Below, piece after piece: positions 1 to 9,200 of a stretch of DNA of 39,283 bases. The stretch lies in contig JACZQN010000007.1 in the NCBI GenBank assembly GCA_022545705.1, positions 1 through 39,283 of the forward strand. Direction: 5' to 3'. Position numbers and translations under genes: made by a program. This DNA is from Nitrospirota bacterium. Its GTDB lineage: Bacteria > Nitrospirota > Nitrospiria > Nitrospirales > Nitrospiraceae. Numbering within the stretch: position 1 is the first letter of the stretch; each line of letters opens with the position of its first letter. The notes beneath the pieces were generated by a model, which did not search any database, had not been told where the DNA came from, and worked only from the letters and a program-made list of their open reading frames with translations.

Positions 1-521
1 TACTGGTCATCCACGTCCCACATCCCGGCAACGCCTTTGCCCAGATCCTTCTGCCATTCCGCATTCCAGCGCCAGATATTGACCGTGCCGCCTGACTGCC
101 CCATGCACTGGAATGGCGGTGCCCCTGAGATGTTCACCGGGAACTGGACCGATGCTTGGTCGCGGAAATCTTGCGATCCAATCACGGTGTCATTCTTCGT
201 CTGATCGGACCAGCTCAACAAGATTCCAAAATCCTTCCCGTTCGTCATCGCCTTGACCATCACGGACTTCACGGAGATGTTCGGATGCATCGGCGTGGTG
301 ATCGTCTGCCCGCTCAAGGGGATGACGACCGCCGGAGCACTCTCCCACAGGGGGTTCGCTCCATCCATCGGGATGGGGGCCTTGATGGCCTTTACGGGAA
401 TGGTGACCGGTTGGCTCACCGCCAAAGGCACCTGCCCGACCGTCAGCATGAAGCCAACAATCAGAACAGTGAGAAGAATGCCGAGCACCACCTTCCTATT
501 GCGTGTCTGCATCACTCTCAT
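1..521 (-). CDS. nxrC: NXR gamma subunit-like (ethylbenzene dehydrogenase-type haem-binding) protein, 5' part only
   Basis: Only the N-terminal 173 residues are inside the window; the gene runs off the left edge. The ATG at 521-519 follows a strong AAGAGGAGGGG ribosome site. Residues about 9-30 are a hydrophobic signal peptide for export. The rest matches the ethylbenzene dehydrogenase gamma (EB_dh) fold, which binds one haem b and passes electrons from a molybdoenzyme. A Cys-Met-Gly segment followed by VNIWRW near residues 143-155 resembles the region that supplies the haem methionine ligand in this family (ligand assignment inferred). The upstream neighbours on the same strand are a TorD-like chaperone and a polyferredoxin, which fits a nitrite oxidoreductase cluster. 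It could instead belong to another DMSO-reductase type II enzyme. The TATAAT at 552-557 may be its promoter. Confidence 0.72.
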   Translation of the reverse strand, partial: MRVMQTRNRKVVLGILLTVLIVGFMLTVGQVPLAVSQPVTIPVKAIKAPIPMDGANPLWESAPAVVIPLSGQTITTPMHPNISVKSVMVKAMTNGKDFGILLSWSDQTKNDTVIGSQDFRDQASVQFPVNISGAPPFQCMGQSGGTVNIWRWNAEWQKDLGKGVAGMWDVDDQ

Positions 522-551
522 AGAAAAATCCCCTCCTCTTATTAAATGATT

Positions 552-557
552 ATTATA
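552..557 (-). promoter_or_regulatory. Putative -10 element for the NxrC-like gene
   Basis: A perfect TATAAT reads on the minus strand 30 bases upstream of the NxrC-like ATG, inside an AT-rich stretch that stands out from the GC-rich surroundings. No convincing -35 box lies at the right spacing, so it may depend on an activator. It would let this gene be transcribed apart from the TorD-like gene that ends at 605. Confidence 0.35.
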
Positions 558-604
558 AACTACTTCGCATCAGACCCTACTGACCACTGACACCGAGGTT
601 CCTG

Positions 605-1579
605 CTAGGCAGTGCCCGATGGCCCTGTATCTTCCTCACCCTCACCCTCACCGTCTTTGACCTTATCGTCCATATACGATTGAGCGCCGACTTCGTCGAG
701 CAACATGCTCAATTCATTCCCCTTATCCTGGGCGCCACAGGCGTAGCTCTGCCCCTCAGGAGCGCTGAACGTGGCGGGCCGGTAGTCGGTTTCCGAATAC
801 GGCTGCGGATTGACACCAAGGCAGGCCACATCAAACTCTAACAAGTCGGCGGTGAGGTCCGCCATCATGCGGAAGAGCCCATAATCCGCCTTCTTCGTCA
901 ACATCCGACAGAAGAGCGGCACCCAGCGGCCGATATGATTCTTCAAGAATTTCTTCTGGGCGTCGACCACGATCTGCGTCTTCTGCTCTCCATCATGGCA
1001 GCGGGCATACGATTCTTTGTAGGCCATGAAATGCATGAACTCCAGCTCCACGCTCAGGTGGTCCATGCGTTCGTGGATATCTCGCGAGAGTTCGAGGCCA
1101 AAAGCCTTGTAGAAGCCGGAAATGTCGCCCATGACATGAGCCTGGCCGAAGACGTGGTCATTCCCAAAGAGGGTTTCGTAGGGCGGGCAATCTAACGTAA
1201 TGACGTTGCTGAAGACTCGCCGGTGTTCATCTTGGAGGTCGGGCAACTTCCAGTTTATACACTCGGATGAGATCCATCCTTCAATGTGGTCGAGGTGGGT
1301 TCCAATCGAAGTCAGCTTGCGAGTCGCCTTCTCTCCACCCAAACCCGCCAGGCCGCCACCCATCCCTTCGACCGCCGACCGCCCGTCTTCCACAAACTCC
1401 CCGCTCTGTAAGTAGTCCAGGAATTCATCCTCTTCCGGAAACAGCAAGCTCCAGGAAATCAGCAGGTACAACTTACTCCGACCAAGGGCTCGCTCGACCG
1501 CGGGGGAATCTTTCACTGAGCTCAGGGTTGGCGTCATGGAGGCAGATGTTATCCTTCTCTCGGTTTCCTTTGTGCTCAT
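605..1579 (-). CDS. TorD/NarJ-family molybdoenzyme assembly chaperone
   Basis: 324 residues with no signal peptide, so cytoplasmic. The helical core (about residues 28-260) resembles TorD-like chaperones, which bind the twin-arginine leader and apo-form of a molybdopterin oxidoreductase and hold it until cofactor is inserted. The stretch with DCPPYETLFG near residues 129-138 followed by a Met/His-rich helical segment is typical of the family. The C-terminus is a low-complexity acidic Gly/Glu tail. At over 300 residues it is longer than classical TorD (about 200). It lies between a ferredoxin gene and the NxrC-like gene, so its client is probably the NXR alpha subunit. The function is inferred from family and position. 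Confidence 0.72.
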   Translation of the reverse strand: MSTKETERRITSASMTPTLSSVKDSPAVERALGRSKLYLLISWSLLFPEEDEFLDYLQSGEFVEDGRSAVEGMGGGLAGLGGEKATRKLTSIGTHLDHIEGWISSECINWKLPDLQDEHRRVFSNVITLDCPPYETLFGNDHVFGQAHVMGDISGFYKAFGLELSRDIHERMDHLSVELEFMHFMAYKESYARCHDGEQKTQIVVDAQKKFLKNHIGRWVPLFCRMLTKKADYGLFRMMADLTADLLEFDVACLGVNPQPYSETDYRPATFSAPEGQSYACGAQDKGNELSMLLDEVGAQSYMDDKVKDGEGEGEEDTGPSGTA

Positions 1580-1836
1580 CGTAGCTCCCCTGAAGTTTGA
1601 CCTTCAAACAAACACCGGGGCCGCTCCTCAGGCCTCTCCACCCAGTCACACACCCCAGTTTCTGGCCTCAGGCCCGCGTATCTTAGGCAATGCCCTAAAG
1701 GAAGTCAAGACCGAAGGAACCCTCCCGTTACCTTTCCGTTTCCTGGTCCTCCACCGTCAGGCCGGCAACGGCAACCCGCGTGATTTCCCCATCATTCAGA
1801 GGAGTTATGCATCTTTTGAGAGACAAGGGAGGCAAC

Positions 1837-2415
1837 TTACTGGATACGGGAGACCTTAATCGCGATCGTATCATTGACCGTCTTGCAGGTCTGCTCGCAG
1901 ATGCCGCATCCCACACAGCCGTCCGCTGAGACCAGGATCCGGAAGGCGTCAAAATTCATCGTGATCGCGTGGGTGGGGCACTGGGATACGCAGGCGTTGC
2001 AACCCTGCCCTGCCGTGCAATCCCGATGGGTCACGACTGCGACGCCCATCTTGACTTCCTCGCGGGAATCAACGGGAAGGAGCGCATCTGTCTCGCACGA
2101 CGCAATACAAGGAAAATCTTCGCATAAATAACAGGGGATTTCGTCTGGGAAGATCACGGGAGTTCCATCACGGAGGTCAAACTTGATACTGCCGAACGGG
2201 CAGGCTTTTGCGCAATCCGCACAGCGGGTGCACCGCTCGAGGAAGAGCGACTCCTCCACCGCCCCTGGCGGCCGCAGCCAATCATGTCTGGGCGCAGGCG
2301 CAGGCGTGTCTGGGGGTGCATCTCGATGCTTGACAAATTCCTGCGCAGTCCTCGCGAGCGAGATCACAGACTCCTTCATGAACAGTCGCCGACCGTATTC
2401 AGGGTCCTTTGCCAT
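1837..2415 (-). CDS. Four-cluster [4Fe-4S] ferredoxin, NapF/NapG type
   Basis: 192 residues with sixteen cysteines in four groups: C62/65/68/72, C95/98/103/107, C133/139/142/146 and C167/170/173/177. This predicts four [4Fe-4S] clusters, as in NapF/NapG/HycB-like electron-transfer proteins. No signal peptide or twin-arginine motif is evident, so it is likely cytoplasmic or recruited to a partner. It sits between an unknown CxxC protein and the TorD-like chaperone in the NXR block. It may move electrons for NXR maturation, or for reverse electron flow from nitrite oxidation (inference). The ATG at 2415 follows GGAAGAG, which adjoins a heptameric repeat at 2423-2457. A 257-base gap with no convincing gene separates it from the TorD-like gene. 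Confidence 0.82.
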   Translation of the reverse strand: MAKDPEYGRRLFMKESVISLARTAQEFVKHRDAPPDTPAPAPRHDWLRPPGAVEESLFLERCTRCADCAKACPFGSIKFDLRDGTPVIFPDEIPCYLCEDFPCIASCETDALLPVDSREEVKMGVAVVTHRDCTAGQGCNACVSQCPTHAITMNFDAFRILVSADGCVGCGICEQTCKTVNDTIAIKVSRIQ

Positions 2416-2422
2416 GCTCTTC

Positions 2423-2457
2423 CCTCAGTCCTCAGCCCTCCGTCCTCAGTCCTTGAC
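2423..2457. repeat. Heptameric tandem repeat, five units, consensus CCTCAGT
   Basis: Five consecutive 7-base units fill most of the gap between the unknown protein and the ferredoxin: cctcagt, cctcagc, cctccgt, cctcagt and ccttgac. On the coding (minus) strand the unit reads ACTGAGG, so a GAGG Shine-Dalgarno-like core recurs every seven bases just upstream of the ferredoxin ribosome site. It belongs with the other short-period arrays in this window. Confidence 0.75.
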
Positions 2458-2461
2458 TTAC

Positions 2462-3460
2462 CTACACGACGCCATCAGCGCGGAGCTTGTACACTTCAAC
2501 ACAACGGTCACAGGCCCCGAACTCCGTATCCCAGCCGGGATGATTTTCTCGGATGAAGTCCAGGACTCGTTTCTCCAGTTGGTTGGCAAGGTCTTCGACC
2601 CAGGAGTAAGTCGGGAATTTGCAGAGCGGACACGGAAACCCGGGCATCAGCAAGATCTTGTTCTGGGTCTCGGGCAGTTCTCCGCCCTCGACCTCCACGG
2701 CATAGTCCAGGACCCGGAGGGTATCCGACGCCATGTCCAGTAACTCTGCGTGCGAGATCATATCGGCTTGCCATAAGCCTTCAAAGACGGACCTCAGTTG
2801 GATGACAGGAATCTTTCGATACCACGAACGGAATTCTTTGAACCGATCCTCCTTACTTAACATCGGTTCTTTTCCAACGCGTCCTAACCGACTGTCAATG
2901 TTCAAGCACCAGAGCACCCGGTAGCGCTGGAGAAGCAGGGTTTCCTCGCCTGGGTTTTGACCAACCTTGGTATCCGGATCGTACTGAAACTTCTCATCCA
3001 GCAGATCCGAGATGTGGGTGAGTTCGTGCCGGCAGTACCGGGTCAGGGCCGGGTCGTAGAACCGTCGGGGAATGAGCTTGATGCCGACGCCCTTCTGCCC
3101 TTTTTCCTCAAACTGCTTGGCAAGCTCCTGCTCGACCAATCCCCACTTGCGCAGAATATCCACGCCCTCCTGGTCTTCCTTCAGGACCCCTTTCACGAGC
3201 ACGATCCCGACTCGCTCTTTCAGCGCCGGAAATTCATTGAACGCATCTTGAATGATGTCCGAAAATCCCCAGATCCCGAAGAAATACTGATAGAGCTTCT
3301 TGAACTCCCCCTCGCGATCATCCAAGGAATACTTTTCATAGATCGGGTCGCCGAGCTCGTGAAATTCTTTATAGTAGGTGGGATCGCCTTCGCGTTCGGT
3401 CTTCTCGACGAAGGAGTCAATGACTTCCTGAAGGAGAGCGGGCTGAAATCTAATGTCCAT
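2462..3460 (-). CDS. Conserved-looking unknown protein with HExxH and two CxxC motifs, NXR-adjacent
   Basis: 332 residues, soluble, with no signal peptide. I do not recognise the family with confidence. Visible features are an HELTH (HExxH) motif at residues 145-149 within a helical stretch, and two cysteine pairs, CPLC at 277-280 and CDRC at 317-320, that could form one zinc ribbon. The helical N-terminal half recalls TorD-like proteins, but I cannot support that. It is the first gene of the minus-strand run leading into the ferredoxin, the TorD-like chaperone and the NxrC-like gene, so a role in NXR assembly or maturation is plausible. The ATG at 3460 follows AGGAG at good spacing. Confidence 0.7.
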   Translation of the reverse strand: MDIRFQPALLQEVIDSFVEKTEREGDPTYYKEFHELGDPIYEKYSLDDREGEFKKLYQYFFGIWGFSDIIQDAFNEFPALKERVGIVLVKGVLKEDQEGVDILRKWGLVEQELAKQFEEKGQKGVGIKLIPRRFYDPALTRYCRHELTHISDLLDEKFQYDPDTKVGQNPGEETLLLQRYRVLWCLNIDSRLGRVGKEPMLSKEDRFKEFRSWYRKIPVIQLRSVFEGLWQADMISHAELLDMASDTLRVLDYAVEVEGGELPETQNKILLMPGFPCPLCKFPTYSWVEDLANQLEKRVLDFIRENHPGWDTEFGACDRCVEVYKLRADGVV

Positions 3461-3540
3461 AAGGACTTTCTCCTGTGTCCGCTAACAATCCCAAGGGGAG
3501 AGGCTGCGGTCGCTGCTGAACCAGCACGGCCGGCCGCAAC

Positions 3541-3570
3541 TTGACTTGTGACCCGCGCGTTCCATAAGAT
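3541..3570 (+). promoter_or_regulatory. Putative sigma70 promoter for the WD40 gene
   Basis: TTGACT at 3541-3546 and TAAGAT at 3565-3570 are separated by 18 bases, about 107 bases upstream of the WD40 start. It lies in the divergent region shared with the minus-strand gene that starts at 3460. The -10 box matches the consensus at four of six positions, so this is a candidate only. Confidence 0.3.
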
Positions 3571-3676
3571 GAAAACACCAAATTATAGCTGTCCCAAACG
3601 GCGGTTTGCAATCGCCTCTCGAGGAGGCCCGCCCTGCATATCCGCGAGGCCATGAAGAAGTCAGGGGAGCCCGCAG

Positions 3677-4783
3677 ATGCCTGAACAGCCCATGCCCCAG
3701 TCAGTAGCCACGAGCCAACCAGGGCTCGCACCCGATCCATCGACCCAAGCCCAGCAGGTGGACTTTTTGGAGTACTGGAAAGCCGGCACCAGAGAAATCA
3801 AGACCTTTCGAGGTCATTCGCAGGGGGTCTGGGCCGTGGCGTACTCCCCCGATAGCCAGACGCTTGCCAGCGGCGGTGCAGACCGCTTTGTGCGCATTTG
3901 GGATATGGAGACCGGGCGGCTGTTGAAATCACTGCGCGGCCACACAGAGGACATCCGGGCGGCCCTGTTCACCGCGGACGGGCAGACCGTGATCACAGGG
4001 AGTGCAGACCGCACGATCCGAATGTGGAATCTCAACACGGGCGAGCCCACCAAACTCCTGTTCACCCGTTACGACCACGCTGTCGTTAGCCTCTCACCCT
4101 CGCCGGACGGGCTCATGCTGGCTCGAGGGACTCAGAACAAAGACATCAAGATATGGGAAATTACCACAGGGACTGAACTGATGACCTTGCTGGGGAAAGA
4201 TCCCTACGACCATCATTGGTCAGTCTGTGTGGCATTTTCACCGGACGGGCTCCATCTTGCGAGCGGCAGTGACATCGGCAAGGTCAAGCTCTGGGAGGTG
4301 CTCCCGAGCGGCGAAGAGAAGATCGTGCACAACGGACATTGGATAGATCTTGAAGACGACGAGTCGACGGAGTATCGAGGATTCTACGTCGATGATGCTG
4401 GGACGTTCCAGCAGCCGATGGAGTACTGGATTGGCGCCATGATCTTTACGCCGGACGGGAAAATCCTTGTGACGGGAAGTCGGGACACGACCATCAAGCT
4501 GTTTGAGATGCCGACGTTGAAGGAAGTCCGGACGCTCAAAGGCCATGGGCAATGGGTTCGGTCACTGGCTATTTCCCCGGACGGCAAGGTCCTCGTGAGC
4601 GCGAGCGACGATGAGACGATCAAGCTTTGGGACCTCACCAACGGACGCCATTTTCGAACGCTCAAGGGACACACCGACGCCGTTCGCTGCGTGGTCTTTT
4701 CGCCCGATGGCCTTCGATTAGTGAGCGCCTCGTGGGACAGGACCCTCAAGCTTTGGGAGGGCGGCGCAGCCTCCTCGACATGA
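3677..4783 (+). CDS. WD40-repeat beta-propeller protein
   Basis: 368 residues with seven WD40 repeats, each showing the SPDG-type turn and a closing WD/WE/LFE pair. They begin at about residues 45, 87, 130, 176, 252, 294 and 336, so one full seven-bladed propeller is predicted. An insertion of about 40 residues separates blades four and five. There is no signal peptide; residues 1-40 are Pro/Gln-rich and probably disordered. WD40 propellers are protein-binding scaffolds, and no catalytic function can be assigned. AGGGGAG lies 7 bases before the ATG. It is the only sizeable plus-strand gene in the window. It is divergent from the NXR block and convergent with the response regulator, the two stop codons being only 2 bases apart. 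Confidence 0.88.
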   Translation: MPEQPMPQSVATSQPGLAPDPSTQAQQVDFLEYWKAGTREIKTFRGHSQGVWAVAYSPDSQTLASGGADRFVRIWDMETGRLLKSLRGHTEDIRAALFTADGQTVITGSADRTIRMWNLNTGEPTKLLFTRYDHAVVSLSPSPDGLMLARGTQNKDIKIWEITTGTELMTLLGKDPYDHHWSVCVAFSPDGLHLASGSDIGKVKLWEVLPSGEEKIVHNGHWIDLEDDESTEYRGFYVDDAGTFQQPMEYWIGAMIFTPDGKILVTGSRDTTIKLFEMPTLKEVRTLKGHGQWVRSLAISPDGKVLVSASDDETIKLWDLTNGRHFRTLKGHTDAVRCVVFSPDGLRLVSASWDRTLKLWEGGAASST

Positions 4784-4785
4784 GC

Positions 4786-6225
4786 CTATTCCCCCGCCTG
4801 TCCATTCTTTCCTGACACAATGCCGTAGCGTTTGCACTTCTCCCACAAGGCTTTTCTGGAGAGGCCGAGGATCTTGGAGGCCTCGGTGCGGCTACCCCTG
4901 ACGCGGCCCAGCACGGATACAATGTGTTGCCGTTCAAACTGCTCTCGCGCCATGGCCAGCGAGTCAACGTTCCCATGCTGATCTTTCTTCGTGGTCAGAC
5001 TCTCGCTACAAAACCCGCAACTCTCCTGCGGTGTCCCGCCGAGATAAGGACAAGAAGGGAGTCCGCACAGATCCCAGGGTTGAATTTCCTCATTGGGGTG
5101 ACCCAGCGCCACCGCACGCTCCAGCATGTTCTCCAGTTCACGGACATTGCCGGGATACGAGTAGCGCAGCAAGAGCTCGCGCGCAGGTTGCGAAAACCCT
5201 TTCAGGGACTTGTTCATGCGAGTCGCCCGGGATTGGAGCAAGGATTCAGCAATCACGAGGATATCTTCCTTGCGCACGCGCAGCGGCGGTAACATCACCT
5301 GCACCACATTCAACCGGTAATACAAGTCCTCGCGGAACCGTCCTTGCTGCACCTCCTTCTTCAGATCCTTCTGCGTGGCGCATACCAGCCGGACGTCCGC
5401 ACCAATGGTGTCGTTCCCACCCACGCGTTCAAACGTCCGCTCTTGAAGCACCCGCAGCAACTTGACTTGCACAATCGGAGAGATGTCCCCAATCTCGTCT
5501 AGGAATAAGGTCCCTTGATCCGCCAGTTCGAAGCGGCCACGTCGCTGCCGGACCGCCCCGGTGAAGGCGCCCTTTTCATGACCGAAGAGTTCCGCCTCCA
5601 GCAGCGTTTCCGGCAACGCAGCACAGCTCACCTTGATCAATGCACGGTCCCGGCGTGGGCTGTTCCGATGAATCGCATTCGCCACCAATTCCTTCCCGGT
5701 CCCGCTTTCTCCAACGATCAACACCGTCGAATCAGTGGCCGAGACCAATTTAATCTTTTCCAGCACTTCCCGCATGCGCGGATTCTTACCGAGGATCCCT
5801 TCAAAGCTGAAGTGCCCTTCCAATTCTCCGCGTAGCTGAAGGTTTTCGTGCCGCAACGCGAGCACATGGGACAGCCGGTCCACAACGAGGAGCAGCTCAT
5901 CCATCGAAAACGGCTTCGTGATGTAGTCATAGGCGCCCCGCTTCATCGCCTCCACCGCGGTCTCGACGGAGCCATGAGCCGTGATCATGATCACCTCTGT
6001 TCGCGGGGAACGGTGTTTCGATGCCTGAAGGAGCGTCAGGCCATCTGGTCCAGGCAGACGGAGGTCGGTGATGACGATGTCAAAGGTCTCCTGGTGCACC
6101 GCGTGAAGCCCCTCGGACCCGGTCGCAGCCGCGCGCACTTCATGCCCGACGCCTTTGAGAGCATCCACCATGGACAGCCGCATTAACGGCTCATCATCCA
6201 CAATCAAGACTGTTGGCGGTTTCAC
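4786..6225 (-). CDS. Sigma54-dependent NtrC-family response regulator
   Basis: 479 residues. The N-terminal receiver domain (about 1-120) carries phospho-acceptor Asp54 and Lys104. The AAA+ domain (about 143-385) has Walker A GESGTGKE at 172-179 and a sigma54-contacting GAFTGA loop at 219-224. A Fis-type helix-turn-helix covers about 430-470. It should activate sigma54 promoters when phosphorylated by the kinase encoded just upstream; the two genes overlap by 4 bases (6222-6225), indicating coupling. Unusually, the linker between AAA+ and DNA-binding domains holds Cys387, 392, 403 and 406. Target genes cannot be read from the window; I found no clear -24/-12 promoter near the oxidase or NXR genes. 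Confidence 0.93.
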   Translation of the reverse strand: MKPPTVLIVDDEPLMRLSMVDALKGVGHEVRAAATGSEGLHAVHQETFDIVITDLRLPGPDGLTLLQASKHRSPRTEVIMITAHGSVETAVEAMKRGAYDYITKPFSMDELLLVVDRLSHVLALRHENLQLRGELEGHFSFEGILGKNPRMREVLEKIKLVSATDSTVLIVGESGTGKELVANAIHRNSPRRDRALIKVSCAALPETLLEAELFGHEKGAFTGAVRQRRGRFELADQGTLFLDEIGDISPIVQVKLLRVLQERTFERVGGNDTIGADVRLVCATQKDLKKEVQQGRFREDLYYRLNVVQVMLPPLRVRKEDILVIAESLLQSRATRMNKSLKGFSQPARELLLRYSYPGNVRELENMLERAVALGHPNEEIQPWDLCGLPSCPYLGGTPQESCGFCSESLTTKKDQHGNVDSLAMAREQFERQHIVSVLGRVRGSRTEASKILGLSRKALWEKCKRYGIVSGKNGQAGE

Positions 6226-9200
6226 ACCGTCCTCCCGACAAGGGACCGCTCACGAGCAAGCGGGAGGCACACGGTGAAGACCGTTCCTTTCCGTACCTCG
6301 CTCTCCACGAGGATCTGGCCGCCGTGCCGCTCGACAATTCCCATGCTCACGGACAACCCCAGCCCGGTTCCCTCGCCCGTACCTTTGGTGGTAAAAAACG
6401 GATCGAAGATGTGAGGCAGAATGCTTGGAGGGATGCCACACCCTGTGTCTTCGACGTCGATCTTGCAACGATCCACTTCGGTCCGGGTCCGAATCCGAAT
6501 CACCCCGCCGCCCCTGATCGCCTGAACCGCGTTCAGGACCAAATTCATGAGCACCTGCTCGATCATGTGCCGATCGACCAACAAGTCGGGCAGCTCAGTC
6601 TGGAGCTGCCGTTCCACCCTGATGCTGTTGGCCACGCAGGCAGGGTCTGTCAGCACCAGCACCCGTTCCACAACCGCATTGATGTTCGTGGGTGAACACT
6701 CGGGCTCATGCTGTTGGGAAAAGTCCAGGAGCTGGCGCACGATTTTCTGCACCCGCCGCAGCCCGTCTTCGATGGAGGCAAGGTATTCCTCCTGTCGTGC
6801 GGGAGACAACGTCCCTTTTCGGAAATTGTAGAGACAGTTCAGAATCCCGCCGAGCGGGTTGTTGATCTCGTGGGCCACGCCCGCCGCCAGTTTGCCCACC
6901 GAAGCCAGCTTCTCGGAGCTCCGGATTTGCTGTTCCAGTCGCTTCGTGTCCGTAATATCTCGCGCGATCCCCAGCACACCGGAAATGCGTCCCTCCGGAT
7001 CACGGAGCGGCGAGACGCTGACCATGACTTCGCGCGGTTGGCCAGTTCGGCTCATCAATTCGACCTCATAGACTTGCTTGACCCCGATATCCAGTGTGCT
7101 CTTCAATCGACGGCCGCGGTGTCGCTTGGACAGCAACGAGAGGTACGGTCGACCAATCAGGTCTTCCTTCCGATAGCCCCACGCCTCGACCTTGCTGTTG
7201 ACATAGGTGAAGTTTTGTTCCGTATCCAGCGTGTAAATGACATCGTTGGCGTTCTCCAGAAGGTTCTCGAGGTACTGTTTGGTCTCCTCGATCTCCCGCG
7301 TCCGTTCACGAACCTTCACTTCCAGCTCTTCGCGATACTCCTGAAGCTGCTGCTCCAGACGCTTTCGCTCCGTAATGTCGCGGAGCTGCACCATAACCGA
7401 CGTTGCGGCCCCGTCATCGATTCGAATCAGATCCATCTCGACCGGCACTGGCGCGCCGGCCCGATTCTGCACTTCAATCTCTTCGGTGGGCACCTGGCGC
7501 TCGCCCTGGATGATCTTGGCGAGCAGGGAGCGGGTCACGTCATGATACGCAGGGAGCACGACCTCAAGGAACGGCGTCCCGACCGCCTGCGACTCGGAAT
7601 AGCCCAGCGCCTGTTCCTCGCGGGCATTCACCGCCACGATATCACCGTCCTGGCCAACCATGAACACCGAATCGGCCGCCAAGTCGAAGAGGGCTTTGTA
7701 GCGTTTCTGGGACATGGCGAGCTGCTGGGTCCGGTCCGCCACCTCCTGCTCCAATTGGGTCGTGTACTGCTGAACCTTTTGCTCCAACAGCTTGCGTTGC
7801 GTAATATCGCGCACAAACGCTCGAGAATGGATGAGCCCGCCATCGGGATCAAAGAGTGCCGTGGAATGGATCTCGACGTTGACCGGCCTCCCTTCGCGGG
7901 TGAGAAAGACGGTTTCGATGGTGCCGCGGCCCTGGGACACGAGCTGTTCCAGGTACGCCAGGATCTCGCGCTCCTGCCCTTGAGGAACGATATCCCACAA
8001 GCGCATCCGCAACATCTCTTCGCGCGAATAGCCCAGCTTGTCGAGCTCGGTCTTGTTGACGTGCACGAATTGCCCCGCTCTGTTGATTTGGTGGATCATC
8101 TCAGGCGAATTCTCGATCAGATCCCGATACTTCTCCTCGAGGAGTCGAATGTCCGTCATCCGCTGCTGTAATTGGCCGAATGACTGCTTGAGATTGGCAG
8201 CCATCCGATTGAACGCATCGGCAAGATGCTCCAGCTCGTCCCCGGTCTTCAGGGTGAGCTGGTGGTCAAGGTTGCCCGCGCCGATGCGTTGGGCCCCCTC
8301 ATGCAGGACCCCGATGGGTCGCACAATTTGCCGTGCCGCCCACACCCCGGCTACCAAGAGCACGCCGAACGCGACGACCCCGTAGCCAGCCACCCGGGCC
8401 AGGAGCTGCTCCAGCGGCGTGTAGGTCTCATCCGGGTCCTGCCGCACGAATGTGAACCACCGCTTGCCGCCGAGACTATGCGCCGATAAACGTTCTCTCA
8501 TGCGCACGGGCGCGAATCCCACAAGCGAGTCGCGCCCGCCGTGGGAATCGTTCGCGACCACGGCCCACCCCGCCTGGGGGCTCACAATGTGATCGAGCAG
8601 CGCCGGGGTCACCTCGTGTTCTTCAGGGGACATCAACGGACAAATCAAGGGGGTGCCGTCCGAACGCATTAACATCGCATGGCCCGTCGCCCCGATGGTG
8701 ACTTCCGAGATCGAATGAAACAGGGAGTCGCGCCTCAACAGGACCGTCACGGCACCCACTGCTCTGGGTTGTTCCGCATTATCCAAAATCGGAACAGAGA
8801 CATTCAGCACGTGGGTCCCGAATGAGGGATCAAAGTACAAATCGCTCACGAAGACTTCCCCACGCTCCCCATTGATGACGGCTTCCCACCACTCCCTCTT
8901 CCCGTAGTAATACTCCACCTGCGGGATGGAACTGATCACGAGGGCCCCCTGACTATCCGTGACCAGGATGCCGATGTAATCCGACTTCCGAATATCGTGC
9001 CATCGAATGAGATGATTGGTGACAATGCGGTTCACGAAGAGGGGGAATTCGTGTCGATGCTCTCGCTCCCGCCAGCGACGTTGCCAATCACGGATCATGG
9101 ACTGGATACGGGCCTCGTCCTTCCCGGCATACCCACGGTTTGCTTCGATGACAGCCGTACGCAAGAACGGCGTTGTGGCAAGTTGCTCGGCTTCATTGAT

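Noticed and set aside
1728-1952. Minus-strand frame ending in a protein-like GEITRVAVAGLTVEDQETER stretch between ferredoxin and TorD-like genes
   Set aside because: Most of it overlaps the ferredoxin in another frame, and the tail alone is too short to call. It may be a remnant, but I cannot support it.
6708-8171. 487-aa plus-strand open frame opposite the histidine kinase
   Set aside because: Antisense of the PAS/HisKA coding region; long only because of GC-rich codon use.
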